A stretch of DNA of 64,000 nucleotides from Dyadobacter psychrophilus (GTDB lineage: Bacteria > Bacteroidota > Bacteroidia > Cytophagales > Spirosomataceae), in contig NZ_FUZA01000003.1 in assembly GCF_900167945.1 (NCBI RefSeq), positions 372,001 to 436,000 of the forward strand. Reading direction: 5' to 3'. Positions 51,862 through 62,111 of the stretch are shown one piece after another. The position numbers and the translations under genes are program-made. Under the pieces are notes generated by a model. The model worked only from the letters and a program-made list of their open reading frames with translations, ran no database searches and had not been told where the DNA came from. The first letter of the stretch is position 1, and each line of letters begins with the position of its first letter.

Positions 51862-54354
51862 ATGAACAGATTCAAATTGGCAAAAAGTTATAAAAGCATA
51901 TTCCTTTATCTTCTCTGTTTATCCATTTCCTTACCATCCCTGTCGCAGGTAATCATTCCCCAGTCCCTTCCTAATGCTCCCACTGGCAGTTCGCCACAAA
52001 GCGGCAACAACACAGGAACGCAGAGAGGCGCGACGGGCAATACGGGCAACACACAGGGAAATCAGCCCGGAGCAAACAACCAACAGCAACAAAGCGGCAA
52101 ACAAAATGCTGATAGTCAAGGCAATGACAAAGGAAAAGCTCCTGGCGACCAGAAAATTCCTGGCCAGGAACAAGGAAAGATAAATGACAGCACCTCTGCG
52201 AAGCTCAATGCCCAGGATCCGGAAAAAGAGGCATTGCGCCAGAAAATCTATGGTTATTCGCTCTTCGCCGATAAAAATCTAGATCCTATTCCCGACTTGC
52301 AGATTGCAACGCCTACAAATTACATCGTTGGGCCTGGGGATGAACTCAAAATCTTTATTTATAACTACGCAGAGAGCACTTTCGAAGTCGATGTTACCAA
52401 AGATGGTTTTATTTCCCTCCCACGCGTGGGTAACGTATATGTAGCCGGTCGCACGATAGAGGAAGTCCGAAAGATATTAATTGACAAATTTTCAAAATTC
52501 ACACCAGGGCTGATCGGAACGGGTGGTGAAACTGCCAGAACCAAATTAATGGTAACCCTGGGTGATGTACGAACTGTAAAAGTCTTTGTAACAGGGGAAG
52601 TTATTAATCCCGGAACGTATCAGGTGTCGTCATTATCATCCGCTTTTAACGCACTTTATCAGGCTGGCGGACCTAATGAAATTGGATCTTTCCGTGATGT
52701 GCGGGTAGTTCGCCAAGGTAAAGTTGTGTCGCATATTGACATATATGATTACCTGGTTAATGGTAAAATCGACGGTGATATCCGTGTTCAGGACAATGAT
52801 AATGTGGTTGTTGGTTACTATCTGAAGCGAGCAGAAATAGCCGGAATGGTTAAACGCCCCGGTATTTACGAACTTAAAGCGGAGGAAAAACTAGGCGACA
52901 TGCTTCGTTACGCAGGCGGCTTCAACGATAAAGCTTACCGTGCAAGACTTAAAGTACAAAGAATTACATCCAAAGAGCGTAAAATCCTTGACGTTGCAGA
53001 AGCCAATTATGATGCTTTCGAAGTAGTAACAGGCGACTCTGTCAATGTAGAAACCGTTCTCGACCGTTTTGAGAATATTGTAACTGTGGAAGGCGCGGTA
53101 ATGCGTCCTGGTGATTATTCGCTAGATAACAGCCCTTCATTAAAACAATTGATTGAGAATGCCCAAGGTTTGCGCGAAGATGCATTTGTAGGTCGCGTAA
53201 GTGTTTTAAGAACTCGCCAGGATCTTGTTTTGGAAAGTATTTCAATCAACTATACAGATGTGCTAAACAACGTCACGCCTGACTTGATATTAACCAGGCT
53301 TGACAGAGTAATTGTCCCTTCCAAGTTTGATATGGCCGAAACGGCTTATGTGAGCGTCGACGGTGAGGTGAATAACACAAAGATCGGTGAGAACGAAGGG
53401 AAATTCCCTTACACGGTGAATATGACGCTGGAAGATCTTCTGGTGCAGGCCGGTGGACTTAAAGAATCTGCGTACACATCCGAAATTGAGGTGATCAGAA
53501 GAAAAAGGAACAGCATTGCGGGCGCGGCAAACGCACAAATCTCGGAAGTCTTTAAATTCGATGTAGACCGCGATCTTTCGCTTAACAGCAAAGGAAGCAA
53601 CTTCACTTTAATGCCTTTTGACCAGGTTACCGTTCGTAAATCACCGAATTATGTTGAACAGCAAAGTGTATTCGTTGAAGGTGAAGTGCTTATCGCAGGC
53701 CCTTACACGATTATAAATAAGAATGATAAGATCAGTGACGTTATCAAAAGAGCCGGTGGCTTAACTGAGCTGGCTTATCCGGAAGGCGCCACATTGTTGA
53801 GAAGAACATTGGTGAGAGAACTCGACGAACCAACGGATTTCGATCAGGCGGAACAAACTGAAAAGAGCATCAAAAAAGGAACAATCCTGGGCGACGTTCC
53901 AAATGTTAAAGAAGAGTCTATCGGGATTAAATTGAAGAACATTCTCAAGAGCCCGGGATCATTCGAAGACCTTATCGTTCAGGAAGGTGATATCATCCGT
54001 ATTCCGAAAAGACTGGAAACGGTTCAGGTTAACGGCGCTGTCCTTTATCCTACAACTGTTAAATACGGAAAAGGAATGGCATTTTCTGACTACATTTCAC
54101 AGTCTGGTGGTTTTACTGTTGAGTCACTCAGAAAGAGCTCATACATCAAATATCCAAACGGAAACGTAGACCGCACCAGAAGGTTCCTGTTTTTCAATGT
54201 TTATCCAAAAGTTGAACCGGGTTCCGAGATCTTTGTTCCGCAAAGAGCCGCTCCGGCACTTAACCCGCAGCAAGCCCTTCAAACCGCAACTGGTATATTG
54301 GGTTCTGTAATGAGTTTAATTTTAGCAGTTCTAGCCTTTCGATCAATCAACTAA
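51862..54354 (+). CDS. Polysaccharide export (OPX/Wza-like) protein with about six SLBB domains
   Basis: From ATG 51862 this is an 830-residue protein with a signal peptide (about 1-29, cut near SLSQ). A Gln/Asn/Gly-rich linker follows (about 40-105). A Poly_export domain comes next (about 145-215; NYIVGPGDELKIFIYNYAES), then about six SLBB-type repeats (each with the G-x-V-x-x-P-G-x-Y pattern, for example GEVINPGTYQV, GMVKRPGIYEL, GAVMRPGDYSL) and a C-terminal hydrophobic helix (TGILGSVMSLILAVLAF). OPX proteins form the outer-membrane exit for capsule or exopolysaccharide. It is more than twice the size of classical Wza. First gene of the export operon. Confidence 0.9.
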   Translation: MNRFKLAKSYKSIFLYLLCLSISLPSLSQVIIPQSLPNAPTGSSPQSGNNTGTQRGATGNTGNTQGNQPGANNQQQQSGKQNADSQGNDKGKAPGDQKIPGQEQGKINDSTSAKLNAQDPEKEALRQKIYGYSLFADKNLDPIPDLQIATPTNYIVGPGDELKIFIYNYAESTFEVDVTKDGFISLPRVGNVYVAGRTIEEVRKILIDKFSKFTPGLIGTGGETARTKLMVTLGDVRTVKVFVTGEVINPGTYQVSSLSSAFNALYQAGGPNEIGSFRDVRVVRQGKVVSHIDIYDYLVNGKIDGDIRVQDNDNVVVGYYLKRAEIAGMVKRPGIYELKAEEKLGDMLRYAGGFNDKAYRARLKVQRITSKERKILDVAEANYDAFEVVTGDSVNVETVLDRFENIVTVEGAVMRPGDYSLDNSPSLKQLIENAQGLREDAFVGRVSVLRTRQDLVLESISINYTDVLNNVTPDLILTRLDRVIVPSKFDMAETAYVSVDGEVNNTKIGENEGKFPYTVNMTLEDLLVQAGGLKESAYTSEIEVIRRKRNSIAGAANAQISEVFKFDVDRDLSLNSKGSNFTLMPFDQVTVRKSPNYVEQQSVFVEGEVLIAGPYTIINKNDKISDVIKRAGGLTELAYPEGATLLRRTLVRELDEPTDFDQAEQTEKSIKKGTILGDVPNVKEESIGIKLKNILKSPGSFEDLIVQEGDIIRIPKRLETVQVNGAVLYPTTVKYGKGMAFSDYISQSGGFTVESLRKSSYIKYPNGNVDRTRRFLFFNVYPKVEPGSEIFVPQRAAPALNPQQALQTATGILGSVMSLILAVLAFRSIN

Positions 54355-54356
54355 AA

Positions 54357-55439
54357 ATGTCAACGACGACACTACATCCGCAACAACAAGTGCCAGAAGA
54401 CGAGTTGACCCCGAAAGAGGTTATCGAAAAAGTCCTGGTCGTTAAAACGGCAATTCTCCGTAACTGGAAAATGCTATTGCTTTTGCCGATTCTTGGTTTT
54501 GGGATTGGATATGGTTTGGATACATTCATCGAAAAACCGAATATGTACGAAGCTGAGGTGGTTTTCAACCTTGGCGGAGGCAGCCAGTCATCTGGATTTG
54601 GTGATATGGCGGGCTTGCTGGGTTTAGGAAATGCACCCGATGCGAACATTTTTACAGGGGAAAACTTCTTCTACTTTGTAAAATCACGCCCCGTCCTTGA
54701 AAGAAACCTGATGAAAGAAGTGGAAGTAAATGGTCAGAAGATGATCCTTGCCAACTTCTTCATTGATTCAAGCGGCATCAAGAAAAAAGAATGGGAAGAG
54801 ATTCCCGACAACCAGAACTTCCATTTTGCTAATACGGACGTTAAGAAGTTCGATATGAAATCACGCAAGATCCTGAATGAGCTGGTTAAAAAGGCAGCAG
54901 ACGCAACTGAGATTGCTTCTCTGGATCGGAAATCCTCTTTCATTTCGCTTTCCACAAGCATGGAAAACGGAACCCTTGCGGGACTTTGGGTGACTAAGCT
55001 TCTGGAAACCGTAGAACAAATGTATACGGAAAACCAGACTCAGAAATCGCGAAAAACATTAAACCTTCTGCAACATCGCGCCGACTCTCTGGCAGCAGTG
55101 CTTGGCATTGCAGAACACAAGCTTGCAAGACAACTGGATTACAGTGCGCAGATTCTGCTGCCAGAGGCCAAGGTTTCTGCTAACAGCATGGAAAGAAAAT
55201 CGGCTTTCCTCCAGACGCTTTACTATGAAGCAATGGGAAGCGCTGAAAAAATGCGTGTATCGCTTGTTCGTGAAGCACCGTTATTTACAGAAATTGAAGG
55301 CATTAAAGTGCCATTAGACATTAAAGCAGAAGATAAAAGGAATGCAAAAATCGGGGCGTTGGTGGGTGTAATGCTTGCGCTGATATTCATTTATTTCCGA
55401 ACAGTTTTTGCAACCCCCACAGTAGTAGTTAAGCAATAG
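54357..55439 (+). CDS. Wzz-family chain-length determinant / polysaccharide co-polymerase
   Basis: This 360-residue inner-membrane protein has transmembrane helices near 38-56 (KMLLLLPILGFGIGYGL) and 330-348 (IGALVGVMLALIFIYF) flanking a large periplasmic domain with coiled-coil helices (LNLLQHRADSLAAVLGIAEH). This PCP arrangement sets glycan chain length or couples the inner-membrane transporter to the OPX channel. There is no cytoplasmic tyrosine-kinase domain. It follows the OPX gene by 2 bp and precedes the ABC permease by 1 bp. Confidence 0.9.
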   Translation: MSTTTLHPQQQVPEDELTPKEVIEKVLVVKTAILRNWKMLLLLPILGFGIGYGLDTFIEKPNMYEAEVVFNLGGGSQSSGFGDMAGLLGLGNAPDANIFTGENFFYFVKSRPVLERNLMKEVEVNGQKMILANFFIDSSGIKKKEWEEIPDNQNFHFANTDVKKFDMKSRKILNELVKKAADATEIASLDRKSSFISLSTSMENGTLAGLWVTKLLETVEQMYTENQTQKSRKTLNLLQHRADSLAAVLGIAEHKLARQLDYSAQILLPEAKVSANSMERKSAFLQTLYYEAMGSAEKMRVSLVREAPLFTEIEGIKVPLDIKAEDKRNAKIGALVGVMLALIFIYFRTVFATPTVVVKQ

Positions 55440-55440
55440 A

Positions 55441-56274
55441 ATGGCAACTCAACACACGATTACAATAAAAGCAGGCGGATCCGAAAAGGATTACTGGAAA
55501 GACCTTTGGCTCAACAGGCAGTTACTCTGGATATTGTCAAAGCGCGACATTTCAGTGCGTTATAAACAAACCCTGCTAGGCGTTGCGTGGAGCGTTTTGA
55601 GGCCGATCATGACCATGACTGTCATGGTCTTTGTTTTTAGTTACCTCGCCAAGATCAAAAGCGACCCCGGTGTTCCCTACCCGCTGATGGTTTTGAGCGG
55701 ACTTACGATCTGGACGTTCTTCGCAAACACATTCACACAGATCAGCAATAGTATCCTTATTAATGGCAATTTGGTTTCCAAAGTTTACTTTCCAAGATTG
55801 CTGATGCCGTTAAGTTCAATTGCGGTTGGTTTTGTAGACTTTTTGATCGCTTTCGGCATATTTATGGTGATGACCCTGTTCTTCAAGCATCCCATCAGCT
55901 GGAACATTGTATTTCTTCCTTGCTTCATTTTACTTACATTTATTACAAGTTTGGGGTTTGGCCTGTTCTTTGCGGTATTGAATGTGCGTTTTCGGGATAT
56001 CGGTCAGTTAATTCCATTTTTAGTACAAGTTGGAATGTACGCAGTGCCCGTGGCTTACAGCAGTACGCTAGCAAAAGGAACCTGGTTTGAAAAATATTAT
56101 AACCTGAATCCCCTGGTTGGTATCATCGATGGTTTTCGCTGGTGCTTACTCGGTGATAAAGCTTATTTTAATCCCCAAAGTCTTTACTCGACGACAATAA
56201 TTTCCTTTTCGATATTGATATTGTCTTTGATTTATTTCCGTAAAAAAGAAAAAACTTTCGTGGATCATATCTGA
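55441..56274 (+). CDS. wzm: ABC-2 type polysaccharide/polyol phosphate export permease (Wzm)
   Basis: This 277-residue permease has about six membrane helices. The N-terminal amphipathic segment SKRDISVRYKQTLLGVAWSV is typical of Wzm/TagG, and the C-terminal region GIIDGFRWCLLGD is also characteristic. With the Wzt ATPase encoded 17 bp downstream, it exports undecaprenyl-linked glycan across the inner membrane (ABC-dependent pathway). The 1-bp gap to wzz shows a tight operon. Confidence 0.93.
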   Translation: MATQHTITIKAGGSEKDYWKDLWLNRQLLWILSKRDISVRYKQTLLGVAWSVLRPIMTMTVMVFVFSYLAKIKSDPGVPYPLMVLSGLTIWTFFANTFTQISNSILINGNLVSKVYFPRLLMPLSSIAVGFVDFLIAFGIFMVMTLFFKHPISWNIVFLPCFILLTFITSLGFGLFFAVLNVRFRDIGQLIPFLVQVGMYAVPVAYSSTLAKGTWFEKYYNLNPLVGIIDGFRWCLLGDKAYFNPQSLYSTTIISFSILILSLIYFRKKEKTFVDHI

Positions 56275-56291
56275 AATAATTACATTTGGGC

Positions 56292-57551
56292 ATGCCTGTA
56301 ATCGTAGCTGAAGACATCAGCAAGAAATATATTATAGACCATCAACGTAAAAATGGTTCTCCAAGCCTGCGTGATATTGTCACCGAAAAGGTTGACAAAA
56401 TGTTCTCACGCAAGCAGGATAATTCCGATTTTGCCGAAAAAGAGGAATTCTGGGCATTAAGGGATGTAAACTTTTCCATAGATCAAGGTGATCGCATTGG
56501 TATTGTTGGTCATAACGGTGCCGGGAAGTCAACGTTACTAAAAATTCTCAGCCGCATTACCGAACCTACCACCGGCCAGATCAAGATTGACGGCCGTATT
56601 GCCAGCTTGCTGGAAGTGGGCACGGGTTTTCATCCGGAACTTACAGGCCGCGAAAATATCTTCCTTAACGGTGCGATATTAGGTATGGCAAAGAGCGAAA
56701 TCAGGCAGTCATTTGATGCTATTGTTGATTTTGCGGGTGTTGAGAAATTCCTGGATACACCGGTAAAAAGATATTCTTCGGGAATGTACGTGCGGCTCGG
56801 TTTTGCAATCGCGGCGCACCTTAATCCCGAAATCCTGATCGTTGACGAAGTTTTAGCGGTCGGCGATACAGAATTCCAGAAGAAATGTCTTGGGAAGATG
56901 CGCGATGTTTCCGAAAGCGGCAGAACATTGATTTTTGTAAGCCATAACCTTACTGCTATTCAAGCCCTTTGCAACAAATCCTTTTATTTTGAAAAGGGAA
57001 TGTTGATTGATCAGGGCGAGACAACACATATTGTTACCAATTACCTGAGCAAGGTTTCTCATAAAACCCTTGAAAAACATTGGGACAACATTGAAAGCGC
57101 TCCTGGCAATGATCAGGTCCGTGTCAAAAGATTTAAACTTTTCCCAGAATATCAGGACGATCTGAACCACATTGACGTTCGGACACCAATCAATTTTCAG
57201 TTTGAATTCTGGAACCTTGTGGAAGGCGCGAGCCTGAACCTGAGCATGCACTTGTACACGTTTACAGGTGAGTGTATTTTTAATGTAGGAACGCAAGCAG
57301 AAACTTTTTCAAAAGGCCTTGTAAGCGGCGTGTGTGAAATTCCCGGCCACTTCCTGAATGACGGCTCTTACGTGGTTTCTATGATGATCGTAAAGGACAC
57401 AAGCACCGTTCTTTACAACATGGAAGAAGCCCTGATTTTTGATATTGAGGATTATCGTGAAAATGTAACCTGGTATGGCAAATGGCCCGGGTATATTCGC
57501 CCTCAACTTAATTTTTCCATTCGCCAAACTGAACATGTAGTGAATGATTAA
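56292..57551 (+). CDS. wzt: Polysaccharide ABC exporter ATPase with C-terminal carbohydrate-binding domain (Wzt)
   Basis: From ATG 56292 the protein has 419 residues; a TTG two codons earlier is less likely. Walker A GHNGAGKST (73-81), signature YSSGMYVRL (about 159-167), Walker B ILIVDEVLAVGD and the H-loop SHNL are present. Residues about 270-419 form a beta-rich domain matching Wzt_C. In E. coli O9a-type systems this domain binds the finished chain end before export, so chain termination may be encoded nearby. It overlaps the next gene by 8 bp. Confidence 0.92.
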   Translation: MPVIVAEDISKKYIIDHQRKNGSPSLRDIVTEKVDKMFSRKQDNSDFAEKEEFWALRDVNFSIDQGDRIGIVGHNGAGKSTLLKILSRITEPTTGQIKIDGRIASLLEVGTGFHPELTGRENIFLNGAILGMAKSEIRQSFDAIVDFAGVEKFLDTPVKRYSSGMYVRLGFAIAAHLNPEILIVDEVLAVGDTEFQKKCLGKMRDVSESGRTLIFVSHNLTAIQALCNKSFYFEKGMLIDQGETTHIVTNYLSKVSHKTLEKHWDNIESAPGNDQVRVKRFKLFPEYQDDLNHIDVRTPINFQFEFWNLVEGASLNLSMHLYTFTGECIFNVGTQAETFSKGLVSGVCEIPGHFLNDGSYVVSMMIVKDTSTVLYNMEEALIFDIEDYRENVTWYGKWPGYIRPQLNFSIRQTEHVVND

Positions 57552-58629
57552 CGTCACTAAAACCTTTTTACCAGACCAGGAAAAATATCTGCAGTATGTT
57601 CGGGAAATTTGGGAACGCGGATATCTTACCAATAACGGACCTGTTCTTCAGGAACTTGAAGCAGAACTAAAAAAATACCTGGGGGTCGATCATCTCTATT
57701 TTTGCGGAAACGGCACTATTGTCCTTCAAATCGCTATTAAGGCGCTTGAAATTACGGGCGAGGTTATCACAACGCCGTTTTCCTATGTTGCAACTTCCAA
57801 TGCAATCCTGTGGGAAAACTGCACGCCTGTTTTCGTTGACATTGACGCGCAAACATTCAATATCAATCCGGCGTTGATCGAGGCTTCCATTACGCCTGCT
57901 ACGACCGGGATTCTTGCAACGCACGTTTACGGAAATCCCTGTGATGTTGAGGCCATTGAAGTGATCGCCAAAAAGCACAACCTGAAAGTGATTTATGACG
58001 CCGCACATGCATTTGGTGTCACATATAAAGGCAAATCTCTATTATCATTTGGAGATCTGAGCACTTGCAGCTTTCACGCCACCAAAGTTTTCCATACCAT
58101 TGAAGGCGGCGCATTGATTTCCAATCATCCCGAGCTTGACCGGAAACTGCACTTATTGCGTGCATTCGGCCACCAGGGCGATGAACATTATCTGTACGCA
58201 GGGATCAACGGCAAGAATTCCGAGTTTCACGCAGCCATGGGATTGGTAAATCTTCCGCTTGTGAAAGACATTATTGCTGCCCGCAAAGAAGTTTTTGATG
58301 CTTATGACAGTCTGCTGAACTGGGATGTGCTTTACAAGCCGGTTATCAGTAAAGACATTGAATATAATTACGCATATTATCCGGTTGTCTTTCCTTCTGA
58401 GCAGGTTATGTTCCGCGTTATGGATGCATTGCGCGAAGAAGATGTCATTCCGCGGCGCTATTTTTATCCTTCATTAAACACGCTATCGTTCATGCCACGG
58501 CAAATTGCCTGCCCGGTTTCTGAGGATATCGCGCTAAGAGTGTTAAGTTTGCCTTTATATGTTGGCCTTCCGTATTCGGATATAGAACGGATTTCCCGCA
58601 TCATTAACGCTCATTTATCACCAGAATAG
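57544..58629 (+). CDS. DegT/DnrJ/EryC1/StrS family sugar aminotransferase
   Basis: This 361-residue PLP enzyme has internal-aldimine lysine K181 in CSFHATKVFH and the phosphate-binding GNGTIVLQIA (55-64). The motif EDVIPRRYFYPSL, conserved in sugar aminotransferases, is near the C-terminus. It aminates a nucleotide keto-sugar (for example dTDP- or UDP-linked) used in the glycan. It lies between wzt and a membrane glycosyltransferase. Which carbon is aminated cannot be told. Confidence 0.92.
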   Translation: MINVTKTFLPDQEKYLQYVREIWERGYLTNNGPVLQELEAELKKYLGVDHLYFCGNGTIVLQIAIKALEITGEVITTPFSYVATSNAILWENCTPVFVDIDAQTFNINPALIEASITPATTGILATHVYGNPCDVEAIEVIAKKHNLKVIYDAAHAFGVTYKGKSLLSFGDLSTCSFHATKVFHTIEGGALISNHPELDRKLHLLRAFGHQGDEHYLYAGINGKNSEFHAAMGLVNLPLVKDIIAARKEVFDAYDSLLNWDVLYKPVISKDIEYNYAYYPVVFPSEQVMFRVMDALREEDVIPRRYFYPSLNTLSFMPRQIACPVSEDIALRVLSLPLYVGLPYSDIERISRIINAHLSPE

Positions 58630-58630
58630 C

Positions 58631-60679
58631 ATGGGTTTTGTTTACTGGCTTGCCTTCTTACTGTTTTTATACAGCATCAGTTTTGTTGCAAAAAAAATTG
58701 CCCAGCCTTCCCTGGCAGAATGGCTCATTGTTTGTTTCATGCTGTTTGTGGGAAGCATTATCCCTGCTGGTTTTATACTTTCTGCATTTGACCTTACCGC
58801 CCAAACCTGGGCATGGATCGCCGCGACATTTGTTGCTTTGGGTATACATTACGTGATTTGGTCCTCTTTGATCCAGTCACAGCCCTCCTATTCGATTCGC
58901 GCGGTTACTGCCAACAGGGCCGCCACGTTTCGTTTTTGGACCAAAGAGCTGTCCGTTTATCTCAAAACAATATTCTTCTTCATGTTTGGCACCATTGCGG
59001 TTATTGCGGTGACCAACCTCATTCTCGTGCTTTTCACAGCACCAAACGAATGGGATAGCATGACAGGACATTTGAACCGTGCCATCCGCTACATTCAGCG
59101 CGGCACGATGGCTCATTTTGGCGGGACAAACTGGAATATGGACACCTATCCTAAAAGTCTCACCACCATTCAGATTTACAGTTATCTGATCAGCGGAAAG
59201 ATTGAGAATGCATTTAAGCTGATACACCACACTTCTTATTACATTACATTGGTTTGCGTGTTTGGGATCGCGCAGCGCATTGGGAGAAATTTATCGGCCA
59301 GCTTCTTTTGTGCATTGGCTTACGGCATGTTCCTGAATTTCCTGATGCAGGCCGTCACCACCGAAACGGACATTGTTTTAACCGCTTACCTGAGTTGCCT
59401 GTTATACTTCCTTTTCACCTATTATAGCACGCGCAACAACAAATATCTTTATCTATCAGGCCTCGCATTTGGCATCGTTTTTGGCCATAAGGTAACATTT
59501 GCCTTGCTGCTGCCGTCGGTTTTTGTGATCATGCTTTACACGGTGTTTCTGGCGCCAGACTTGAAAGTTTTTTTCAACAGATTCATAAAACTGGCCATTG
59601 CGATTTTCCTTGGCATGCTCGTCTACACTTTCCCGACGGGTTATATCAAAAACATTATGGTTTTTGGGCACCCGATCGGGCCTCCTACTGCATTGAAACA
59701 TCAGTCAGTGGAACGTTTTGGCTCATTACCAAACCTTTTCGAGCAGGGAAGCCGCAACGTGGTTCGCTATACTTACGAGTTTTGTAATCTGGATGGCATT
59801 CGCAATGCGCAGTGGGGATATGATCTGAATACGGTCATGCGCAAGCCGCTTGTGATCCTGGAAGACAAGTTGCGCATGCGGTTGGATGAAGAAACCGAAT
59901 ACGCGATCGTCCCGTTTTCGTTCCAGCGCCGGTTCGATAACTTCAATGCAAATCCTTACTGGGGTGTTTTCGGTTTTGCGCTGATATTGCCACTGATATT
60001 CTTAACATTAATCCGCGTATTCCGCTCGCGTGTCCATTGGTTTCTGGCGCTTGCATTTTGTTTACACTTTGCAGCGATTTCCTATTCAGCCGTTTACGAT
60101 CCTTTCAAAGGAAGATATTTTATAGAAACCGGCCTATTTGGCGTTCTTTTTCTTTTACTATTATTTTCAAATCACCGCTTATCCATCCTCAAACCGCGCA
60201 GGAATATCTGGAAAGGATACATTATGATCGTGGTGGGCCTCGCTTGTATCTCCGCCGTCATGTCCGTTTATCTGAATATTCGTTGTCTGCCCATTGCTGC
60301 TTATGGTTACAAGTCAGCATTGGAAACGGATAGGATACAGTTGCAGACATTTGCACGCCCCGACATTACCAAGGCATATCAGACATTTGATTCCATCGTT
60401 CCAAAGGATGCCACAGTTGCCTTAGCGACCATTAATGATGACTTTGAATATCCGCTCTATGGCGAAGATCTGTCGCGTAAGTTGATCAGCATTAATCCTT
60501 TTGAACAGGGATTGAAACCCATTCCCAAGGAAGCTGATTACCTGTTTTATGCCAAAAGCGTGATCAATGACACCAGCCGCATCAAATCTTTGCCGCAAGA
60601 CATTCGTTTAGGAAGCGATACCACGATCACAAACGTGGCAGTCCGGGGAGAAGATTATTATCTCAGAAAGCTTAAATAG
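58631..60679 (+). CDS. Multi-spanning membrane glycosyltransferase-like protein (GT39/ArnT type)
   Basis: This 682-residue protein has about 12 hydrophobic segments. The first large loop carries NEWDSMTGHLNRAIRYIQ (about 138-155), where the Asp resembles the catalytic acidic residue of GT-C enzymes of the GT39/83 class. The C-terminal 110 residues are soluble. Such enzymes use lipid-linked sugar donors on the outer face of the inner membrane. It may modify or extend the exported glycan. The substrate is unknown, and a lipid-A or protein acceptor is also possible. Confidence 0.75.
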   Translation: MGFVYWLAFLLFLYSISFVAKKIAQPSLAEWLIVCFMLFVGSIIPAGFILSAFDLTAQTWAWIAATFVALGIHYVIWSSLIQSQPSYSIRAVTANRAATFRFWTKELSVYLKTIFFFMFGTIAVIAVTNLILVLFTAPNEWDSMTGHLNRAIRYIQRGTMAHFGGTNWNMDTYPKSLTTIQIYSYLISGKIENAFKLIHHTSYYITLVCVFGIAQRIGRNLSASFFCALAYGMFLNFLMQAVTTETDIVLTAYLSCLLYFLFTYYSTRNNKYLYLSGLAFGIVFGHKVTFALLLPSVFVIMLYTVFLAPDLKVFFNRFIKLAIAIFLGMLVYTFPTGYIKNIMVFGHPIGPPTALKHQSVERFGSLPNLFEQGSRNVVRYTYEFCNLDGIRNAQWGYDLNTVMRKPLVILEDKLRMRLDEETEYAIVPFSFQRRFDNFNANPYWGVFGFALILPLIFLTLIRVFRSRVHWFLALAFCLHFAAISYSAVYDPFKGRYFIETGLFGVLFLLLLFSNHRLSILKPRRNIWKGYIMIVVGLACISAVMSVYLNIRCLPIAAYGYKSALETDRIQLQTFARPDITKAYQTFDSIVPKDATVALATINDDFEYPLYGEDLSRKLISINPFEQGLKPIPKEADYLFYAKSVINDTSRIKSLPQDIRLGSDTTITNVAVRGEDYYLRKLK

Positions 60680-60685
60680 CAATCC

Positions 60686-61384
60686 ATGACCATCGCCATT
60701 ATGCAGCCGTATATATTTCCGTATATAGGCTATTTCCAGCTGATCAACGCCGTTGATAAATTCATTATTTATGATGATGTGAATTTTATTAACAAAGGCT
60801 GGATCAACAGGAACAACATTCTGGTGTCCGGTCAGTCACATCTTTTCACGATACCGCTGAAAGATGCAAGTCAGAATAAGCTGATCAATGAAGTGGCAAT
60901 TTTGAAAGGGGAACCCTGGCAAAAGAAGTTCCTGAAAACCATTCAGCAATCGTATCAGAAGGCCCCATATTATCAAAAGGTTTTTGTTCTGATCGAAGAA
61001 ATTGTAAATTTAGATGTTCAAACAATATACGAACTGACCTTTCAGGCGCTGAAAAGAACATGTGAATACATAGAAATCACGACTGAAATTGTACCCTCAT
61101 CCACGATATATCACAACACACACTTAAAAGGTCCGGATAGAATCCTGGATATCTGTAAGCAGGAAACTGCCAGCCACTACATTAATCCGATTGGAGGAAT
61201 GGAGTTGTATGATAAAGAGAAATTTGAAAAGGAAGGGATAAAACTTGACTTCATTAAAAGTGTTTCAAGCCCTTATACCCAATTTAAAAATGCTTTCGTA
61301 CCTTGGTTGTCAATTATAGATATCCTCATGTTTAACGATTCCGACAGCATAAGGAAACAATTAAAGGCTTACGAACTTATTTAA
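60686..61384 (+). CDS. WbqC-family protein
   Basis: This 232-residue cytoplasmic protein begins with the WbqC family signature MQPYIFPYIGYFQLI (about 5-19), followed by YDDVNFINKGWINRN. The family is found in O-antigen and capsule clusters next to aminotransferases; some members are thought to acylate or modify amino sugars. It sits between a GT39-like gene and a NeuD-like acyltransferase gene, 2 bp before the latter. The precise reaction is unknown. Confidence 0.88.
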   Translation: MTIAIMQPYIFPYIGYFQLINAVDKFIIYDDVNFINKGWINRNNILVSGQSHLFTIPLKDASQNKLINEVAILKGEPWQKKFLKTIQQSYQKAPYYQKVFVLIEEIVNLDVQTIYELTFQALKRTCEYIEITTEIVPSSTIYHNTHLKGPDRILDICKQETASHYINPIGGMELYDKEKFEKEGIKLDFIKSVSSPYTQFKNAFVPWLSIIDILMFNDSDSIRKQLKAYELI

Positions 61385-61386
61385 GA

Positions 61387-62046
61387 ATGGCTAAGGTTAT
61401 TGTTTTTGGAGTACTCGACACAGCGGAACTGGCACACTATTATCTGACAAACGATTCAGAACACGAAATAGTCGCTTTCACTATCAATCGCCAATATATT
61501 CAGGATGAATCTTTTAAAGGATTGCCTGTTGTCGCGTTTGAAGATGTTACCACCCTTTTTCCTCCTTCTGAATATGCTTTTTTTGCCCCTATGACCGGCA
61601 GAAATATGAATCGGAACAGAGAAGCCATTTATAATGAGGCAAAATCCAAAGGTTACCAATTCATCTCATATATCAGTTCGCACGCGACCATTTTCGATCG
61701 AAGCGTAATCGGCGATAACTGTTTTATCCTGGAAGACAACACCATTCAGCCTTTTACAACTGTTGGAAATAATGTTGTCATGTGGAGCGGAAATCACATC
61801 GGTCACCACGGCCAGATCAAAGATCACGTATTCTTTACTTCCCACGTCGTGCTTTCAGGCCATTGCGTTGTCGAATCTTATTCATTTTTTGGCGTCAACA
61901 GCACAATACGCGATTATACTACGATCGCGCAGGGAACTTTGGTAGGAATGGCTTCTGCTATTACCAAAGAAACTGAGGAATGGGGAATCTACATTGGAAA
62001 TCCTGCCAAGAAAGTGCCTGGCAAGAAAAGTTTTGAGGCTTATTGA
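61387..62046 (+). CDS. NeuD/PglD-like sugar O- or N-acyltransferase (left-handed beta-helix)
   Basis: This 219-residue enzyme has an N-terminal nucleotide-sugar-binding-like region (AKVIVFGVLDTAELAHYY). A hexapeptide-repeat left-handed beta-helix follows (about 100-200; SVIGDNCFILEDNTIQPFTT, WSGNHIGHHGQIKDH). The likely catalytic His is in GNHIGHHG. It probably transfers acetyl from acetyl-CoA to the amino group made by the DegT-type enzyme. It ends with the family-like GNPAKKVPG. Confidence 0.85.
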   Translation: MAKVIVFGVLDTAELAHYYLTNDSEHEIVAFTINRQYIQDESFKGLPVVAFEDVTTLFPPSEYAFFAPMTGRNMNRNREAIYNEAKSKGYQFISYISSHATIFDRSVIGDNCFILEDNTIQPFTTVGNNVVMWSGNHIGHHGQIKDHVFFTSHVVLSGHCVVESYSFFGVNSTIRDYTTIAQGTLVGMASAITKETEEWGIYIGNPAKKVPGKKSFEAY

Positions 62047-62111
62047 GTCTATATCCGGGTGAAGGACGTAAATCGGGTTAACCGAATTTTGAGACAGTAA
62101 TTTACTGGGTA

